64,000 nucleotides of DNA, from the NCBI GenBank assembly GCA_029718625.1, contig CM056376.1, positions 124,694,872-124,758,871 of the forward strand, given 5' to 3'. Made by a program: the position numbers and the translations under genes. Every line of letters begins with the position of its first letter. Position 1 is the first letter of the stretch. Shown piece after piece: positions 1-11,719 of the stretch. The notes under the pieces were generated by a model that saw only the letters and a program-made list of their open reading frames with translations, made no database searches and was not told the origin of the DNA. This DNA is from Synaphobranchus kaupii (taxonomy: Eukaryota; Chordata; Actinopteri; Anguilliformes; Synaphobranchidae).

Positions 1-3000
1 ACTTTAGTTTCAATGTATAACAATTCAATGTATAACAATACCGTGTAATTTCAGTATTTTGAGCAGTCGTCATTTTCTGCAAATAAATGTTCTGAATGAC
101 AATATGTTTGTTCGGAAATAAAATTAAATGTGGTCAACAGTTCATGAAAGAATATCAAAAGTAAGATTTTACAACACATACCCATAAACTGTGAAACTGA
201 AAATTTGATGTGGTCTCTTATTTTCTTTCCAGATCTGTATAAAGAATTGTGCACGCTCACTGCAATCACTCCCTGTGTTATTCATAGCATGCAGATTTTG
301 GAGGGAAAAAACTGCTCTTCAGCACTTCAGCTCAACACCCTATACTTTTGCACATGAATCCCATCAGAGGCAAGTCCCCCCAAGCCTGCTTGGTTGCCAC
401 TGGAGATGGCAACATGGATAACCCGAGTAACCTGGTAAGGGTGGAGCATACGACATGATCATCAGAGGGAGATGGGAATTGTAGTCAAAGCTTGCGATCC
501 GACAGCTTTCTTCAGTACGTGAAAAAGAGGCGAGGGACACGGCTGGGTGCATGAAGAGGACTGGGCCTCGCGTCAATATAAACTGAAAATAAACCTATGA
601 TCACTTCTGCGCCGTAATCAATAAAGCAGCAGCTCGTCTGTCACCAAGTAATTATCCCCAGGTCCTTCCAACTAGAATGTACGACGCTGAATGGGTGTTT
701 CCACAATAATAACCCGATATGCTGTTCCTTAAGCTTAAAATAGCAGGTAGGCCTATACGGTATATGAGTGTACAGGACACTTTGAGGGAGGAGGCGTGCC
801 AGTCTGGGAATGATGGAATCAACTGCAGACGTGAAAGAATTTAGCCCAGCTATTTTAAAGACGGGGGAACAGAATATTAAAAGATTTATTTTTATTCCCA
901 TTAAGCAACACTCAAAGTATGCCATAAATTCAGTTCAGATGACATCCAGTGACGCACGTTTAACAACAACAACCGTCGGATGCCCATTGTTTAAACTCGA
1001 TCGAGAAAGAAAGCAAGAATGAACAGCATCCCTGGAGAATACCGAAGAGCTTCGCGAGTTGTGTCCGGGCTCCAGCAAGTCGACACACGCTGCTCCCGTG
1101 AGTGAAAGGAGAGCCTTTAAGGTGAAAAGCCGTTGCTTGTAGAAACAGAACAAGGACTTTCCATACCTTCTGTCTCCTGAAACTTCAAAGAGCAGCAAAG
1201 CTAACTGGCACAAGCCGAGTATCGGCCACTCGGGTGTCAAACCCCAATTCTTTTTTTGTTTTATCAAAAAAAACACAGCTACAATTTAAGTAAACTCAGC
1301 TTCAAATAGCCTAATTAGCCAACAATAACTATTGTAAAGACAAATAACTACCCTATGCACTTAGTTTTCCTCTAATGGTGCCTTCTTTTCTCCCTAATCC
1401 GAACAAAAAAAATATATATTTTTCTCACTATAATGATGTACATTATCATCTCAGTGTCTAAGCACATGATTGGGCAGAAGGATTTACCTGCATTTACATA
1501 CTATTTGAGGGCCACGTCAAAAATGCAAAAAAAATCATCCTTACACCGTTATCAAAAAAACATTACACATTTTACCATTTAGCGTTGCAGAGAAAGCCCC
1601 CCATGCTTTAATACTTGCTTACCATTAGGCACTCTTAACTGATACTCCCCAACAAGCTTTAGTATGTACAAAACTGCAGCCCATGTTTTAACATGTACTG
1701 ACAAATATCAACAAATCAACCCGCGACTGCTTAACCAACACTATCTGCAAATAACATTTCACATACAATTTAGAATTCTAGTTCGCAACCACAAAGCGGT
1801 CTATGATGAAGCCCATGTGCTCTTCAACAGTCACTCGGGTACCCCAAAGCTGCTCAATACTAACACATCTTTTTAAACTGCAATGTTTTTCTTTAAGCAC
1901 GATTTTACTTTTAATGATTGTTCAGTGTTTTATTGTCATCGCCTCTTGGTAAATGAATGTTATGATTTTACTATTAACCGATATGCATCCATTCAGTTTA
2001 AGGGCATTTTCTTCTACTGCTAGTGCTGTACAGTCCATGTTCTTCATCACCATCATTGGAATTTCATTGCCAATTAAGAGCAGAAAATATTTACATTTCT
2101 ACATATAAACATACAAAATGTATATACTGATTTAGTGGTACAAGCCCTGTCATCATAACAGTGATGGAAATTAACTCCGGGACAATTCAAATGGTGCGAG
2201 GCATAGTATGCATAGTCATTAATTAAAATCTTAAGTTTCAGACTGCCAATAAATATATTAATAAAGTATTTACGAAAAAGAAAAGTTGAAACATTCATTT
2301 CAGAAGTTCAGCCGTGTTTAGTCTCGTCCTCGCAATACACCTCGCAAGCCGCTTCGGGGCAATTATACAGATGTTTAACCTCTGACATTGAACGGCGTGC
2401 ACGCCCAGACACAAGGACGTTTTTTTGGAAGTCGGTCACATCACAAAATCCGAGACCGCATTCACACAGGGAAACTACATAACCGCGACACCCAGTTTTC
2501 AAAGAGCAGCGACTTCTTTTTCCTCGCTTACCGATTTTAATTGTGCTCAGACCTGTAAGAAATTATCCTTGTGCTTAAATAACCATCTCATCGGAACCAT
2601 CTCTGTAAAGATGGCAGGGTAAAATTAGTCCTCTGAAGCTATATTAAGTCAGACACATGCATCTCAGGGTTTCAAATAGAAGGTGTAAATGTTTTCGTCT
2701 GCCACTGTGGATGGGTGACAACAGCCACACTTGCAGCATGAAGCAGAGATTTTTTAATCAGAGCTGGTCATGATGTGACCACATCTCAGACCCTGTTCAG
2801 TTGTCCTAATGTTAGCTGTAAACTTCCCAGCACCCCCTTAGGGATTGCCATACATGTTTGTGTGAAAATGTTGATACTCACTCCTTCAGTAACACTTATT
2901 CCCAGAATCATGGATTACTCACGACCGAGCCTAGTATTTATTTTCACTTACAGCCCTTACATCTTTGCACACGTTGACCACCACATAAGTACCAATAATG

Positions 3001-3169
3001 CAGTTTGCCACGACTCTACGGTCTGGTTTTAATCATGAAAAAATTAGCTGCTCAGACGCCATATGTAACGTCCATCCAGTTTGGGAGAAAATGAGTTGGA
3101 TTTAAGGAATATCCAGTACTTCAACAATATGACCAATATAAAACTTAAAAAATACATAAATAAACTGAA

Positions 3170-4220
3170 TGGTAGCTAACGTTACGTGTCACTCCCTGGC
3201 TAGCGAGGTATCAAATGTGTGAGCAACTTCATTAATTTCTGCTTCTATTCATTTCTGCTCAATTATCCCCATCTGTTATCGGAGGCGGACTGCGTAATTA
3301 TGCTCCCAATTTAGCTGGCCGGCCAGACAGCAAGTCACGGAGTCAACTAACGTTAGCAAGCTATGGCACGCACAACAATAATACAGACAATCTGCCACTG
3401 CCACAGAGCTCCGGTTTAAAATATAATATTTAGTCTACTGTACAGCCAGAGGTGGAAATCCAGGGGACATAAAGAAAAGTCCTACCATGCGTTTCTTCCA
3501 CCCATAGACTCAGTCAGCTGTTTTCTTTCACTAATTAGTTCTACCTCCTTGCTGAAGAATTATTCTGATTAGCAAATACAGGCGATTGGAGCAAAAGTTT
3601 TACTTTATGTCCCATGGATTTCCACCTGTGTACAGCCAATATCAAATAGCTGTTTCTATTAACACTGATACAGGGATGGCGTTGGTTAACTTATCTGTAA
3701 GACGAACGCTGGCTCTGCTAAACATCATGTTACGCTATGTCGGAGAGATAGTGCTAACTTAGCTATATAATTGAACGTTATAACTTACACATAATGCAAG
3801 AATGTGTGTTAACTCGCTAACGTAAGTCGATATCCTCAATAAAACGGCAACGCATAAACTATTAAGGCATTTATATTGCTAACAGAGTAATCCCCGTCGC
3901 TGCATTAACACAGTAACACTGAGAAAACATGTTTAAGAGTTAGGGTCCAATTTATGTTACTGTCATGTAAGTTAACTTACTAACGTTAGTTAGCTAAGGT
4001 TAGCCCACGTTACTTCCACGGTCTTGAGCATTGTCAAGTTACCCATTCCAGCTAGCTAGCTAGCAAGCTCAAATATAAGTAAATCCATAAAGAACATCTA
4101 GGCAGGCGTTTAGGCAATGGTATTAAATACATATTCTGTTAAGTCTTCTAAACTACCTCCTTTCCGTTGTTCGATTATCCTTCATGGTGTATGCGAAATG
4201 GAAAAGCGTTAGCTAACCAT
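3170..4220. repeat. Cluster of TAACGTTAGC / GCTAGC motifs
   Basis: Variants of TAGCTAACGTTA and GCTAGCTAGC recur about ten times, for example near 3172, 3344, 3808, 3978, 4050 and 4207. The cluster ends just upstream of the candidate promoter at about 4500. A second cluster of the same words lies at 23760-24600 next to the presumed zbtb5 promoter. The function is unknown. Confidence 0.5.
3447..3628. mobile_element. hAT-like MITE, family A copy 1
   Basis: A short element of about 182 bases has inverted ends beginning CAGAGGTGGAAATCC. It is flanked by a perfect 8-bp duplication, TGTACAGC, at 3439-3446 and 3629-3636. Eight-base target duplications together with CAG..CTG-like ends are typical of hAT non-autonomous elements. 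The interior (TTTCTTCCACCCAT, then CACTAATTAGTT) is shared with the second copy at 7017-7980. There is no coding capacity. Confidence 0.75.
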
Positions 4221-4459
4221 GCTAGTTTGCTATCTACAAAACCCTCTGTGACACCGACAGAGATTCGGGCAATCAGAGGCAAGAGCACAGGCCTTGACAC
4301 CATCCTTGTCCCTCCCTGACAATATCTTGTTGTACAAAACAGCACAATCAGACCTACATACCGCCTGCGATATGAGGAAAATATGTATATTTAAACGTGC
4401 ACAAAGCGCAAAAGATTTGGTGAAGAAGGTTATCGATAATTTCATTACTCGGATCTTAC

Positions 4460-4492
4460 CAGCTCCTCCTGAGTTGTCAGGGCTTCCGCCAT
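4460..4492 (-). CDS. Candidate first coding exon of an unidentified minus-strand gene
   Basis: Read on the minus strand, an ATG in a good context (CAAGATGG) opens 11 codons, MAEALTTQEEL, followed directly by a consensus donor (CTG|GTAAGATC) at phase 0. The region upstream on the plus side is moderately CpG-rich, and the exon lies head-to-head with the STAP-family gene about 670 bases away. I could not find a second exon on the minus strand down to position 1, so the first intron would be at least 4.4 kb and the gene continues off the left edge. I do not recognise the protein from 11 residues. It could instead be a chance ATG next to a chance donor. Confidence 0.4.
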
Positions 4493-5165
4493 CTTGAAGC
4501 CTCAGCAACGGTCGCTCCGGATCTGCCCACTAGCCTCGATATCGACTAGAGCGTCACCGGATCTCTCTCGATCTCTCTACAAGCCCATGTCCGGATGTCT
4601 GCCTGAAACACAGATTGGATGGTCTCTGCATGAAATACAGAACTACATGAAATACAGAACTGTCTGTGGCCTGAACATCTCGATATCATGAACCAACTGA
4701 TTTACAGTCTGCGTTCTGGAGCACAACCTAACGTACACAGTACTAGACTTCTGACCAATTCAGTTTGACCCTCAGCTGGAAACACAATAGCATGGAATTT
4801 ATTTTTTTTGAACAGCACACTTCATAATCATCCTGTAATTGTCACATTCTTGGGCTTTAGCCAACTGGTAAGTCATTGTCAGAAGTTCCCATTGAATTCT
4901 GTTTCTGACCAGCTGAAGTGTATCCAAACGCTTGACGAGTCAGAGAGATTGCTTTGGTCGCAAAAGGTACTTTCCCTTCTGTTGATCAATGTATTATTTC
5001 CTCATTCCTTGACGTTTCCTTGCCCTATTAAATAAACTGCAACTATGGTCACATACATAATTTATAGAGGAACCTCAGAATTAAAACCTGTTTTTTTTGG
5101 TCATAACACAGGTGATTTTGTTCAGATAAGGCATTGCAGACAGGACCAGTAAAGACCTAAACACC

Positions 5166-8100
5166 ATGGCAGCCATTAACCCTGTTTCCAGAGTTGTCAT
5201 GAAGAGGAGAGAGAAAATAACTGCTTTGCCTCTTTACTACTCTGGATATTTACTGAAGAAGTACATTGGACAGAAGGTAATTGAGACTGGGCTTGTCTGC
5301 ATTAACAGGCTAGCATAGTACTGTTGTCTGTCTCTTTAAAAGCTCTTTTAGAATAATTTCACAATAAAAGTATGTATTTAATTTGGTTATAATAATAATA
5401 ATAATAATAATAATAGTAATAATGGTCATGTTAATCATGCCTTGTAAGGAAGCTAACTATAAAAGATAATACATTTCCAGTAAACATGATTATATATGAT
5501 AGAAAAACACCTTTGTCTTTTCAGTTCTTTTGAAGATGTGCCCATATTCAGTGACAAGTAATGATAATCATAAGTAACAACAAATGATAAGTAAATGGCT
5601 AAAGTATGTCTCATTCTGCTATTGAACTTTAATTCAAATGTATTTGCATAATGCACTATACTTTATATTGATATATATTGAATATATATTGATATATTTT
5701 GCTCTGAGCACAATTTGCTATAACAATTCATGTTATTGACAATGTTGTGTTAATTTTGGCCTTTTGTAGGATTTCAAAAGGTTCTTTGGAGAGCTACGAG
5801 GATCCACAATCTTCCTTTACACAGATGATACGAATGACACAGTAAGGGCTGAGTATCATTTGACGTAATGGATCAAGACCTCAAAAGTTCTGTTTTAAGC
5901 AGTCATGTATTTGTAGTTCATAACACTTTTCCACAGAGCTTTGCCTTTCCTGATTTCTCTATCAGCTGTTCCTTTAATGCATCTGCCTTTTTATGGGTCC
6001 TATATCCTTAATGATGTGTTCTGTAACTACTGTTTCAATATTTTACTTCAGTATTCTGAGAGAGTGGAGCTGCAAAGTTTGGTGGCGATGGTGGCAGACA
6101 CATCCAGAACCAAGACTGGCCTTACAATCTTCACTCTAACACTGCGTCATGAAGAAATACAGTTGAAGGTCAGAAGTCATCTTGTCTCTTATACTCCCAT
6201 TAATGTCTGCTGCTTATTGGTGGACCGACTGTCACAAGGCACAGGTTAAATATTTAAGAGTACACCTTTTCTTTTTCTTTTTCTTTTGTGCATTTGCTTC
6301 CATACATACAGTATTCATATCAATTGTAAAGTGTTACACTTGATAAAACCGATGTGCCGTTTATTGAGGTTAGGTCTGAGTATGTGTTTTGTGGGTAATC
6401 TTATTTCCCTGTGAGATTGTGTAATCACAATGGTATTCTGTAAAACATAAACAAATCAACAGCGATAGCTGTCTCACAGCAAAGGCTGTTATTTATTAAC
6501 CATTTCCTCTTAATCCTAAAATAAACCAGGTTTTCTTGTTCGTAGATTGATGACCCAGATGCAGCAGAAGTGTGGCGGGGCTTTATAATGACTGTGGCAA
6601 AAGTAAATACAAAACTTATTTGTGTGCACTGCTGTCTTGAAAAACATATCGATGTTATGAATAAAAAGTTCCAGAGTTTTAGCCACCTGCCCATCATTAT
6701 AACAGCTATCACAGTTATTTTATAGCAGTGTTGTGTTCTCATAGATCAACCCTAGTCATATATTTTGATGCTGGTCATGATAAGTAAACTATAAGCCCAT
6801 CTAGTCTTTGAATTTGTAACCCAAAAACAGTTAGGTGTTAAGTTAATGACTAACACTGGCACACTGTAATGAGAGTTCCTCTTCAGTAAGCACTGTGTGT
6901 CTTCCTGGTTATATATTTACTTGTACGACTGCTAATAACCGGAACAGAAAAGTCTGTCAGATATGGTGCACTCAAAGGTGTACCACATGATTATGACAAA
7001 GAGGAAGAGGAGAAGGCAGAGGTGGAAAGTCCATGGCTGTGTCCGAATATGACCCCTTAACCCCTTTGAGGGCGCATATTTGAGTCCACTTCGTCAAAAA
7101 GCTTTTGAGTGGGTGACCTTTTCTGACAAATGGGGTCACTTAAAATACCAGAATGAATCCCTTATTTCCGGGGTTTTGTTGAGGGAATTCAGGAGCACAC
7201 TCATCCGCAGAACTGTGCACTCGTCCGACAATTTCAGCACGTAACCCGGAAGTAAAAATGTACAAGACATAGAGTGTATGCATATCTATGGTACAAGAGT
7301 GGATCATAATACGAACTACTCTCTTATTTTTGTTAATTCTATCTTCATTCATAATTTACACTTTGCAACCATCGTCAGATATTCTCAATTTTAATAAATA
7401 TAAAAATATATATATATATATATTACAAACTACTTCCTCACTTGCGGGATCTCTTTCACACACTGCTTGCAAAGTGAGGGGACAGGGCACATAGTAGACA
7501 GGGGTCTGAATGGACAGGGGGCAGGGAACACACTGCAAAAAATGTCTGTCTTAACAAGTGTTTTAGTCTTGTAATGAGACTTAAAATCTTATTTTTTTCT
7601 CAAAAGTGGAAAATATTGGCTTGTTTTAAGTTTATTTTTGAAATTATCTTACCCCACTGGCAAATCTTGAAATGAATAAAACTATCTCACCCCACTGGCA
7701 GATACTTTGTCTTATTTAGCAAAAAAGTAACAGAAATAAGATTAAAAAGTCTAAATGTAAGATTAAAATGCTTGTAAGATTAGTTTTTTTGCAGTGCAGG
7801 GGTCATATTCAGACACAGCCCAGGGGTCAGAAGGTTTCTTCCACCCATGAACTCAGCCAGCTGATTTCACTAATTAGTTCCATCTCCTGGCTGAAGAATT
7901 GAGCTAATCAGCAAATCCAGGTGATTGGAACAAATACTGGGGTGGATTTTTACTTTCTGAACCTGGACTTTCCACCTCTGGGAGCAGGTGGAGGGAAAGG
8001 AGAAAAATCCCTGATTAATCGTGGCCTTTCAGCTGGAGATCCCCAGCAGGTTGCAGCTGCTCCCGGGCCAGATGTTGAGACTGGAGGAGGTCCTGGAGCA

Positions 8101-10284
8101 AGAGCGTCAGAGGGACACCCCGCCCCTCCAGCCAGTCACAAGTGACCCGGGCTGCCCCAAGTACTGCCCGTGTCCTCCCTCCCCCTCCTTTTCTACGGGG
8201 ACTTACGATGACACCGCCGTCCCCCCGTGAGTAGCCAAAAAAAAGGTTTTCTCTGCACAAATATGAACCCCAAATGGGGTCAGTGCACACTGTATGTGTG
8301 GAGGATGGCTTCTTGTGCTGGCATCTCTGTTGTTGCCCACAGCACCGGATGCTTAAGGATGCGTCCCAATAGTCGAAAAATGCAGCCTCCCTTCCTCCAC
8401 TACCACCTCCTCTACTCCGTGCCCCGGAAACGGATCTTTGTGTTTTAATCTAATGTTGCTGATTACATCTTAATTATGTATTAATGGTTACATATTAATT
8501 AATGTCTCGACGCAAACCGCAAATCTCTCTCTCTCTCTCTCTCCCTCTCTCTCCCTCCCTCCCTCTCTCGCCTCGCTCTCTTATTATTTGTACGCTCTCT
8601 GTATTTTATTTTAGTAATTCCTTTTGTGCTATTGTAATTATTGTTATCTCTTTTTTTGCTGGCTTAAAGACCTGGTTAAAGACCTTTTAAATTATATAAC
8701 TAATGTCCCCCCCCCCCCCGCCCCGCCCCCAGCTGTTTCTTCCCTGTGTCCCGTCAGGAGGCGATGCGCATGCTGGCACACAATCCAAACAAAGGGAATA
8801 TCATCCTGCGCCCGGCCAATGACAATGTCAACTACGCCATCACAATGAGGCAGGTCTTCAACAGGTCAGAGTGCTCACCACACACACACACACACACAAG
8901 CACACACATGTGCATGCACACACACACTCACACAGGCACACACATGCGTACGCACACACACACACACACACACTCCCACAACTGACACTGTGTTCTGGTT
9001 CCCTGCCAATTTTGTATGTCAATTTGTTTTGTTGAGATATGCTGATTTGCGCTGAATTATGTGTTGATAATTGCCATAGACATGTTTACTTTCCATGTCA
9101 TTCATTTTACCTGCTTTGTGCTCTTGCTGTATTTTAGTGGTCCAGTTATGAAACACTACAAGGTGCGGTCAGAAAACTCTGGATTTGTAATCGAGTTGGA
9201 TGAGCCGGTGTGTGCTGCTTACCATTCTGCTCCAGATCTCACCAAAATTTTCTTCCTCACACATTCCAAAGGCAGTTAGGATTTCATATGAGAATTGTTT
9301 AGTTGGACATGCTGTGTACAGCAATTACTCAACAGTATACATCCAATGAAACACTTTACCTGGGTTTAATTTTCAATTACCTATGGATTTGTTCCTAAAA
9401 ACTCCAAGTGAATTTCAAATACATATAAAGCTTATGGTATGTAAATCATGGCCAAAAGCAATGCAACCTTCTGCTATTTTTCTAGAAGAATCCAATAAGA
9501 GTCCTCAGCTCACAACTGTGTATGTTGTCTGATTGATCAGGTGACTGTCCCCAGCCTCAAGGATGCTGTTGATCACTTCTTGAAAATAGCGTCATGCTGC
9601 CTCCGACCTTACACCCAGTCTGAGGCCTACAACACACGCATAGGTAAGACAGTGTTACACGTTACCTCTTGCTCATATCATAATGAACCATTTCAGCAGT
9701 TTGCTCAACAAATTAAGCAAATTATTATGTCAAACACGTGGAAAAGGCTTCACTTTTTGTTTCGTTTCTTTAGATGATGCCTCAGTTCCCACATGCAGAT
9801 TGGTTTGTGGGTGATATGCTGTCTGTGAGACTCTGAGGCAGATCAAACCGCACGTGATGCTTGTGTCTGACAGAGGTGCCGTCTGACCCACCAGTTTCAC
9901 CGCCGGGACCCCCACTGGCCAGGGTGGCACCCATGATCCGCACCGGACCGGCCCCGTCCGGCACACAGAGCTGGCCCCTACCCAAAAAGCCCCTGGCAGA
10001 GGAGAATGAATACGTTGATCTAGACCTCCTTCAGGAAGGTGAACACGCTATAATACATGTAGGATACAATGTGCTTTATTTAGCGTTTTTATTTGCCGTT
10101 TCTGTGCAGCAAATACATGCAGATGTGGGACGAGGGCTGAAAATCTGTATCACAGGACATTTCTTTACTGTCTCGTCTGTTTCTTTCCCTCGACTCAGAG
10201 GCCCAGACTGCACAAAGGAGGGGGAAGCATCGGCAGGCAGCTGTATGGGAAAGTAAAGGGTTAACCCAAACAACCGATTTCTAA
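5166..10284 (+). CDS. stap2: Signal-transducing adaptor protein (STAP2-like): PH + SH2 + proline-rich tail
   Basis: Coding exons are 5166-5276, 5770-5841, 6052-6168, 6546-6602, 8033-8226, 8733-8864, 9138-9207, 9541-9643, 9874-10038 and 10199-10284. All junctions are GT-AG with matching phases and give 368 aa. Residues about 18-125 form a PH domain (KITALPLYYSGYLLKK, FFGELRGSTIFLY). An SH2 domain runs from about 184 to 280 and keeps the phosphotyrosine-binding arginine (NIILRP, Arg210). The tail is proline-rich with a possible phosphosite, NEYVDLDL (Tyr332). STAP proteins are cytoplasmic adaptors acting downstream of receptor and cytokine-linked kinases. STAP1 (about 295 aa in human) lacks a long proline-rich tail, so the architecture favours STAP2. 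The start is the first ATG, with the context CACCATGG. Intron 4 carries a nest of transposons. The exact paralogue assignment is inference. Confidence 0.88.
5389..5423 (+). repeat. (TAA)n microsatellite
   Basis: This is an ATA/TAA trinucleotide run in stap2 intron 1, interrupted once by TAG. Confidence 0.85.
7035..7820. mobile_element. Element B inserted into MITE A
   Basis: The ends GGCTGTGTCCGAATATGACC (7035-7054) and the complement at 7801-7820 match at 19 of 20 bases. Removing the interval rejoins MITE A to a sequence colinear with copy 1 (TCCA followed by GGGG). A possible 3-bp CCA duplication flanks it. There is no transposase. The superfamily is not certain. Confidence 0.65.
7531..7796. 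mobile_element. Element C: CACTGCAAAAA-ended MITE inside element B
   Basis: The element is 266 bases with ends CACTGCAAAAAA and TTTTTTTGCAGTG, typical of fish hAT MITEs. The flanks CAGGGAAC and CAGGGGTC may be a decayed 8-bp duplication. The interior is rich in CTTGTTTTAAGTT and TAAGATTAAAA repeats and holds no gene. Confidence 0.65.
8523..8580 (+). repeat. (CT)n pyrimidine tract
   Basis: This is a CT/CCCT-rich simple repeat in stap2 intron 5. Confidence 0.85.
8707..8730 (+). repeat. Poly-C run at the stap2 exon 6 acceptor
   Basis: An uninterrupted C run of about 13 bases is followed by GCCCCGCCCCC and then the AG of the exon 6 acceptor. The polypyrimidine tract is therefore nearly pure C. 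Confidence 0.85.
8877..8976 (+). repeat. (CA)n microsatellite
   Basis: This is an imperfect CA array starting 13 bases after the stap2 exon 6 donor. Confidence 0.9.
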
Positions 10285-11719
10285 CACAGCATAGCAGGCT
10301 TTGAGTGGGGGAACTTCTCTGCACTGACCAAGCGTCTCATGTTTCTGACCTGCCATTGAGTGGGGGGTTACTTATCTGCTTATGTTATCCAGTAATGTAT
10401 AGAAGGGTTCACATTTTGTACAAAGCTCTGGACTGGTATAAACTTGACGAGTCAAAGAGGTGCAGAAACACATATGCCTACGTCCAAGCTGGTCTCGTAG
10501 AACAAATTCTGCATTGCAGAACAACAGATTTTAGGAAGCTGAAATTGCATTCCCCTCACAAATGAAGGTCTGTATGCGAACTGACAGACCACAGACCAGT
10601 ATCATTGTTGTGTACCATTCTTTTTGTGAAAGAAGGCCAGCAATCTTTGTTATTCTATTTACAGGGTCAAAGACACACAATGCCATCGACTGTTCGGGGT
10701 CAATAAAACTAGACTGGGCAGATTAATATTTATGAGAGTTCAAAATGCAATAAGGCAGTTGATTTACATAAGACTCACAATTTTGCTATGGAAACAGTGA
10801 TGTTCCATAATATACAGTATTTAATTTCACTTTCCAAAACATTGTCCAAATTGTGTAGCACAAAATACTGTACTTTGATTATATGCCTGAAAATGTTTGA
10901 AGATGATATAAATATCTTGGTGCTTTTCTTCTGCATGATGATGCGAGACAGCTCAGTAAATCTAGATCAATATTTAATTTTATCCTGCAGGCACTGCATT
11001 TTTAACTCTGAAAGCGTAATTCAGTGTGGCTAATGAATTCTGCATAATGTTGATTTTCTTGAATCCAGGATGCTTCCTAATTTTCACCTAATGTATTTTC
11101 CTCTCAGCTAAATTTTTGTAATTATACTGTAGAAATACCTTATACAATTTTCAGCACCTAGTCCTACTAGTCTGCCATTCACCAACAAACAGAGTGGTAC
11201 TGTTTTTATGGACTGCACAGCTAACAAAATTAAACATTAATGTGGATAGTCTTTGGATATCTGCAAATCATGGCTGGTAATGGCAGACTGTAAAACTAGT
11301 TTCTGCACTCTATGGTGATACATGCATTCAACACGCATTAAAGAAAGGCATGGTATTCTCTGAATTTAGAAGAATTGTATGTAGTCAATGTTGGGTAAAT
11401 GTTTATAAATACTGAATTAAAGTCTATAAATATTTAACCACCAATGTATCTGATTTTTTTTTTTGTTTCACTGGGAAGATTGTATAACATCTAAACACAA
11501 GGTGGCGCTCTAAATCCACCGCGATAAGGGATGCAGTGGTCACCTGATAACATTTCATGACAAAATTACTGCACGCTGGCTCCTCCTGTCTATTCAGAGA
11601 GAAATATCAGTGTCGCGGCGAGTCTCCCTTTGCTCAAAGTTGTTCCCTTTATTTTATGTAACATTTTATATAGTAGGCCTAGGCTAGCCTATTTTTATTA
11701 TTTTTTTAAGCTCGGCTAA
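10285..11719 (+). other. stap2 3' region and grhpr 5' region
   Basis: An AATAAA hexamer at 10702-10707 is a plausible stap2 polyadenylation signal, giving a 3' UTR of about 440 bases. The rest is AT-rich with no recognisable exon. The grhpr transcription start presumably lies close upstream of 11720, giving short intergenic spacing between two same-strand genes. Confidence 0.5.

Larger units (their letters stand above)
1..4459 (-). other. Gene-free stretch, probable first intron of the minus-strand gene
   Basis: No ORF in this stretch resembles a conserved exon on either strand. It is AT-rich and holds one hAT-like MITE (3447-3628). From about 3170 to 4220 it holds a cluster of TAACGTTAGC/GCTAGC-type motifs. 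The rest shows nothing I can name. Confidence 0.4.
7017..7980. mobile_element. hAT-like MITE, family A copy 2 (interrupted host of a nest)
   Basis: The element starts CAGAGGTGGAAAGTCC and ends GGACTTTCCACCTCTG. An 8-bp target duplication flanks it: GGAGAAGG at 7009-7016 and GGAGCAGG at 7981-7988, with one mismatch. Its interior after 7821 matches copy 1 at 3447-3628. Between positions 34 and 7820 it is split by element B. It lies in stap2 intron 4, with its right end about 50 bases from the exon 5 acceptor. Confidence 0.75.

Noticed and set aside
8227..8761. Acceptor at 8757 (CCCGTCAG|GAG) for stap2 exon 6
   Set aside because: It gives the wrong phase with the preceding exon. The acceptor at 8731-8732 restores phase and adds PCFFPVSRQ, which matches the family CFY.VSR motif before the SH2 domain.
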